Assembly (NCBI RefSeq): GCF_008245225.1 | Contig: NZ_VTAW01000029.1 | Coordinates: 1-44,172, forward strand | Direction: 5' to 3' | From: Natrialba swarupiae | Lineage (GTDB): Archaea; Halobacteriota; Halobacteria; Halobacteriales; Natrialbaceae | DNA: 44,172 nt | Shown: one piece after another, positions 42,290 through 44,172 of the stretch | Layout: each line of letters begins with the position of its first letter | How positions within the stretch are numbered: the first letter of the stretch is position 1 | Made by a program: the position numbers and the translations under genes | The notes under the pieces: model-generated | What the model was told of the DNA's origin: nothing | Databases searched by the model: none | What the model saw: the letters and a program-made list of their open reading frames with translations, nothing else

Positions 42290-42428
42290 CTGGTGATCGC
42301 AAACGGAATCGTTCGAGACGGGTATCCAAGATCGCTTCGGTCCCGCCACGATGGGACGGCGGGGTCACCCTGCCGTGACCCCGGATGTCGTCGTGGATCC
42401 GTTCGATCCCGAAGTAGAGAAGAAAGGG

Positions 42429-43034
42429 TTACCCGAGGATGCCGTCGTCGTTTTCTTCGTCGTCCGGCTCTTCATCGTTCGGTTCCTCGTCGTTTTCGTC
42501 TTCCATATCCTCGTCGTTTTCGTCGGCGGGCTCGTCGTCAGGGTCTTCCTCGTCCTCCTCGTCGTCAGGGTCCTCCTCGTCGTCAGGGTCCTCCTCCTCT
42601 GCCGTAACGTCGACCTCGAGCAGGTTGTGCTCCGGACTGCGGAAGGAAGCGGTCTCGCTGAACGTCCCCGTGTCGCCATCACTGAGGTTGAGTTCCTCCT
42701 CGTCCATGAGGTAGCCCAGCGGGCTCCCGTTGCCATCCGTCTCGATCCGGATCGCGTACACGTTCCAGTCATCCGGAGCGTCGAACACGTCGCCGTCTTC
42801 GTCGAGGTTCTCGAGGAAGCTGTCACGCGTCGGCGTGTCGAAGTCGGCGATCACCTGGAAGCTCGTATCCGGGTAGAAGTCGTGGGCGTGCACCACGGCT
42901 TCCCCCTCGTCTTCTTCTTGGGCAACAGTACTCCCCGCGGTAGCGCCGGCACCGACTGCGAGGGCGGTCGCAGCCAGTGTGCCTTTCTTCATAAATGAAC
43001 GCCGTGAGTCTCCGTTTTGATAGTCCTTGCTCAT
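42429..43034 (-). CDS. Tat-exported protein with acidic repeat tail, paralog 3
   Basis: A 201-residue protein with a clear Tat signal (DSRRSFMKKGTLAATALAVGAGA). The mature core repeats the family pattern (AHDFYPDTSFQVIADF, FLENLDEDGDVF, DDWNVYAIRIETDG, GTFSETASFRSPEHNLLEVDV). The C-terminal ~65 residues are acidic with EEDPDD-type repeats and end DEENDDGILG, like paralog 2. Codons of this end differ between the two genes, so the match is at protein level. It is convergent with the paralog 1-2 operon. The A/T patch aataaata at about 43079-43086 is the likely TATA box, giving a short leader. ATG 43043 is an alternative start three codons upstream. Confidence 0.75.
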   Translation of the reverse strand: MSKDYQNGDSRRSFMKKGTLAATALAVGAGATAGSTVAQEEDEGEAVVHAHDFYPDTSFQVIADFDTPTRDSFLENLDEDGDVFDAPDDWNVYAIRIETDGNGSPLGYLMDEEELNLSDGDTGTFSETASFRSPEHNLLEVDVTAEEEDPDDEEDPDDEEDEEDPDDEPADENDEDMEDENDEEPNDEEPDDEENDDGILG

Positions 43035-43726
43035 ATCTCTCATGCCCTTGTGGGCATCGGCGATTGACCGACAATACGAATAAATAGCTGCGTCCGTTTC
43101 GGTCCCCCACAGAACCATTTCAGGAGTTAATACCGGGAAACGGTCGGTGTATCTGTGTTCGTTCTCGGCGTTGACCACTTTCATACGGTCTGTTGTCTGT
43201 ATTCTCAGCGTACTGGAGGCAGGATCCGAGTACGATGGACACGAAAACACCGGTCAGTATCGGACGGTCTCCACAAAATGTAATTACAGTCGGAGTGAGT
43301 GGACGGTATCGACAAACACGCCGTTTATACGGCAATCATACACCGGTAAATCAGTTGTGTAGCTACAGAACCCGCAGACTTCGAACCCGATCGTGATTTT
43401 CGACGCTCTGAACGTTTTTCTGACCAATGCAGTCATTTCCACGAGCGGCGTACAGTTTCAGACGATTATATCTCACAAAAAGTCGTGTTAACGCCAGGTT
43501 CCGGTCAGCGGAATCCGCGTTACGCCGCCCGTTCTCACACGACCGTCCGCTGGAACGTCGTGACAGTCACCTCGCTGTAAAAAGCAGGATATGCAGATAG
43601 CGCCCCTCATTCCCGGCGTTGCGAACATAGCGGGGTGTCTCCTCGTATCGGCGTTTCGTATGTTGTCACTACTTTCGACAGGATACAGTCCAAAATATTA
43701 TGTGCAACACCTGATCAAAACACGGT
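43035..43726. other. gene-poor intergenic region
   Basis: Nearly 700 bases with lowered GC and no supported gene. It contains the promoter of paralog 3 (about 43079-43086), a small inverted repeat gccgt-ttat-acggc (43320-43333), and aaatatta (43692-43699), which lies about 30 nt before the ATG at 43727. Confidence 0.45.
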
Positions 43727-44085
43727 ATGCGCCGCGCACTCGCGTCGATACTGACGCTCTCGTTTCTACTCACCGTTCTGTTCATGGCTATCCGATCACG
43801 TACCTCGGCGGCGTGCTCGCAGGAATCGTCCCACTCTCGCTGTTTCTCTTCGGCGGCGGCTGGTTCGTCTCGCTCGGATTCGCGGGACTCGTCGGAGCGT
43901 GCAGGCTGATTGGCGAGCGAGTCGAGGTCGACGGCTGGTACGTCCGCCAACACAGCCCGTTGCTCGCGGTACGTCGCCTCGAGGGCGACGTGAGGTCCCA
44001 GAACGGGTACGTCCACCTCGGCAGGTACGTACGCGGGATTCTGGCGTTGCTCGGTGGGCTACAGTTCTCGGCGCTGGCGTCGTGA
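43727..44085 (+). pseudogene. small membrane protein gene with a single-base frameshift
   Basis: ATG 43727 has a TATA-like aaatatta about 30 nt upstream and opens with a hydrophobic segment (MRRALASILTLSFLLTVLF). After residue 19 this frame turns Ser/Arg-rich and stops at 43909. From base 43786 the neighbouring frame continues as a sensible protein: GYPITYLGGVLAGIVPLSLF, LFGGGWFVSLGFAGLVGAC, a soluble part GERVEVDGWYVRQHSPLLAV, then a last hydrophobic stretch to the stop at 44085. Joining the two at 43784-43786 (loss of one base in ATxGGC) gives about 120 residues with two to three membrane helices. A sequencing error or a recoding event would give the same picture. No family is recognised. 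Confidence 0.5.
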
Positions 44086-44114
44086 TCTAGTACCGTCCCA
44101 ACCGTGGACAGCTA

Positions 44115-44124
44115 GGTTATATCC
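44115..44124 (+). promoter_or_regulatory. TATA box of the right-edge gene
   Basis: ggttatatcc, centred about 26 nt before ATG 44146: a standard leaderless arrangement. Confidence 0.6.
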
Positions 44125-44145
44125 TCTGGGCACGTATCTCTAGGA

Positions 44146-44172
44146 ATGAGCCGAAAGAAGTACACTGTCGAT
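44146..44172 (+). CDS. start of a gene cut by the window end
   Basis: Nine codons, MSRKKYTVD, run to the last base of the window. The call rests on the well-placed TATA box at 44115-44124. The product cannot be named. Confidence 0.45.

Larger units (their letters stand above)
41405..42428. other. about 1 kb of largely non-coding DNA between convergent paralogs
   Basis: Apart from one possible small gene (42125-42289, listed separately) I recognise nothing coding. A perfect inverted repeat, cccgttcac-tt-gtgaacggg, lies at 41658-41677. It could form a hairpin and might end transcription of the 40320-41404 operon, though it is 250 bases downstream. No insertion-sequence ends were identified. 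Confidence 0.4.

Overview
The window looks like a chromosomal segment of a haloarchaeon (class Halobacteria). The signs are high GC with strong G/C third positions, Asp/Glu-rich proteins, twin-arginine (Tat) lipoproteins, TATA boxes about 26-28 nt upstream of start codons (leaderless transcripts), and lineage-typical genes (cysteine-type Thi4, halocyanin, Bat-type HTH regulator, archaeal Rio2). A Natrialbales-like genus is my guess; the sequence does not prove it. No rRNA, tRNA or CRISPR array was recognised.

Layout. 1-2300: a promoter and a lipoprotein gene with an internal 54-bp duplication, a decayed IS5-type element, and a half-length CaCA cation-exchanger gene. 2361-9245: housekeeping and metabolic genes (xi-type GST, SDR, MDR alcohol dehydrogenase, HAD phosphatase, an uncharacterised haloarchaeal protein, a HhH-MutS ATPase). 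9423-16723: purF, a rubrerythrin/DtxR metal operon, a secreted phospholipase-D protein, a HEAT-repeat protein, a phosphatidylserine-synthase-type membrane enzyme and a halocyanin. 16870-18279: a hybrid REC-PAS-histidine kinase in noticeably AT-richer DNA. 18699-22596: thi4 and a two-ring AAA ATPase with an unusual N-terminal domain.

22690-36497 is a coherent catabolic block. A thiolase and a class III aminotransferase form one minus-strand unit. An AMP-forming acyl-CoA ligase points the other way. A tightly overlapping four-gene minus-strand operon encodes an M20 deacylase, two CoA-transferase subunits and a second class III aminotransferase. Divergent from it is a polyamine-type ABC transporter (SBP, ATPase, two permeases), followed by a winged-helix regulator. 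The intergene between the two divergent operons carries three inverted repeats with centres about 23-24 bp apart, a likely regulator array. I infer uptake of an amine or acyl-amine, hydrolysis, transamination, CoA activation and thiolysis to central metabolites; the substrate is unknown.

36695-44172: a degenerate archaemetzincin-like protein, Rio2 kinase, a Bat-like regulator, and then a sparse accessory region. The latter holds three paralogous secreted proteins (two with long acidic repeat tails ending in the same DEENDDGILG motif), long stretches without recognisable genes, a frameshifted small membrane-protein gene, and the first nine codons of a gene that runs off the end.
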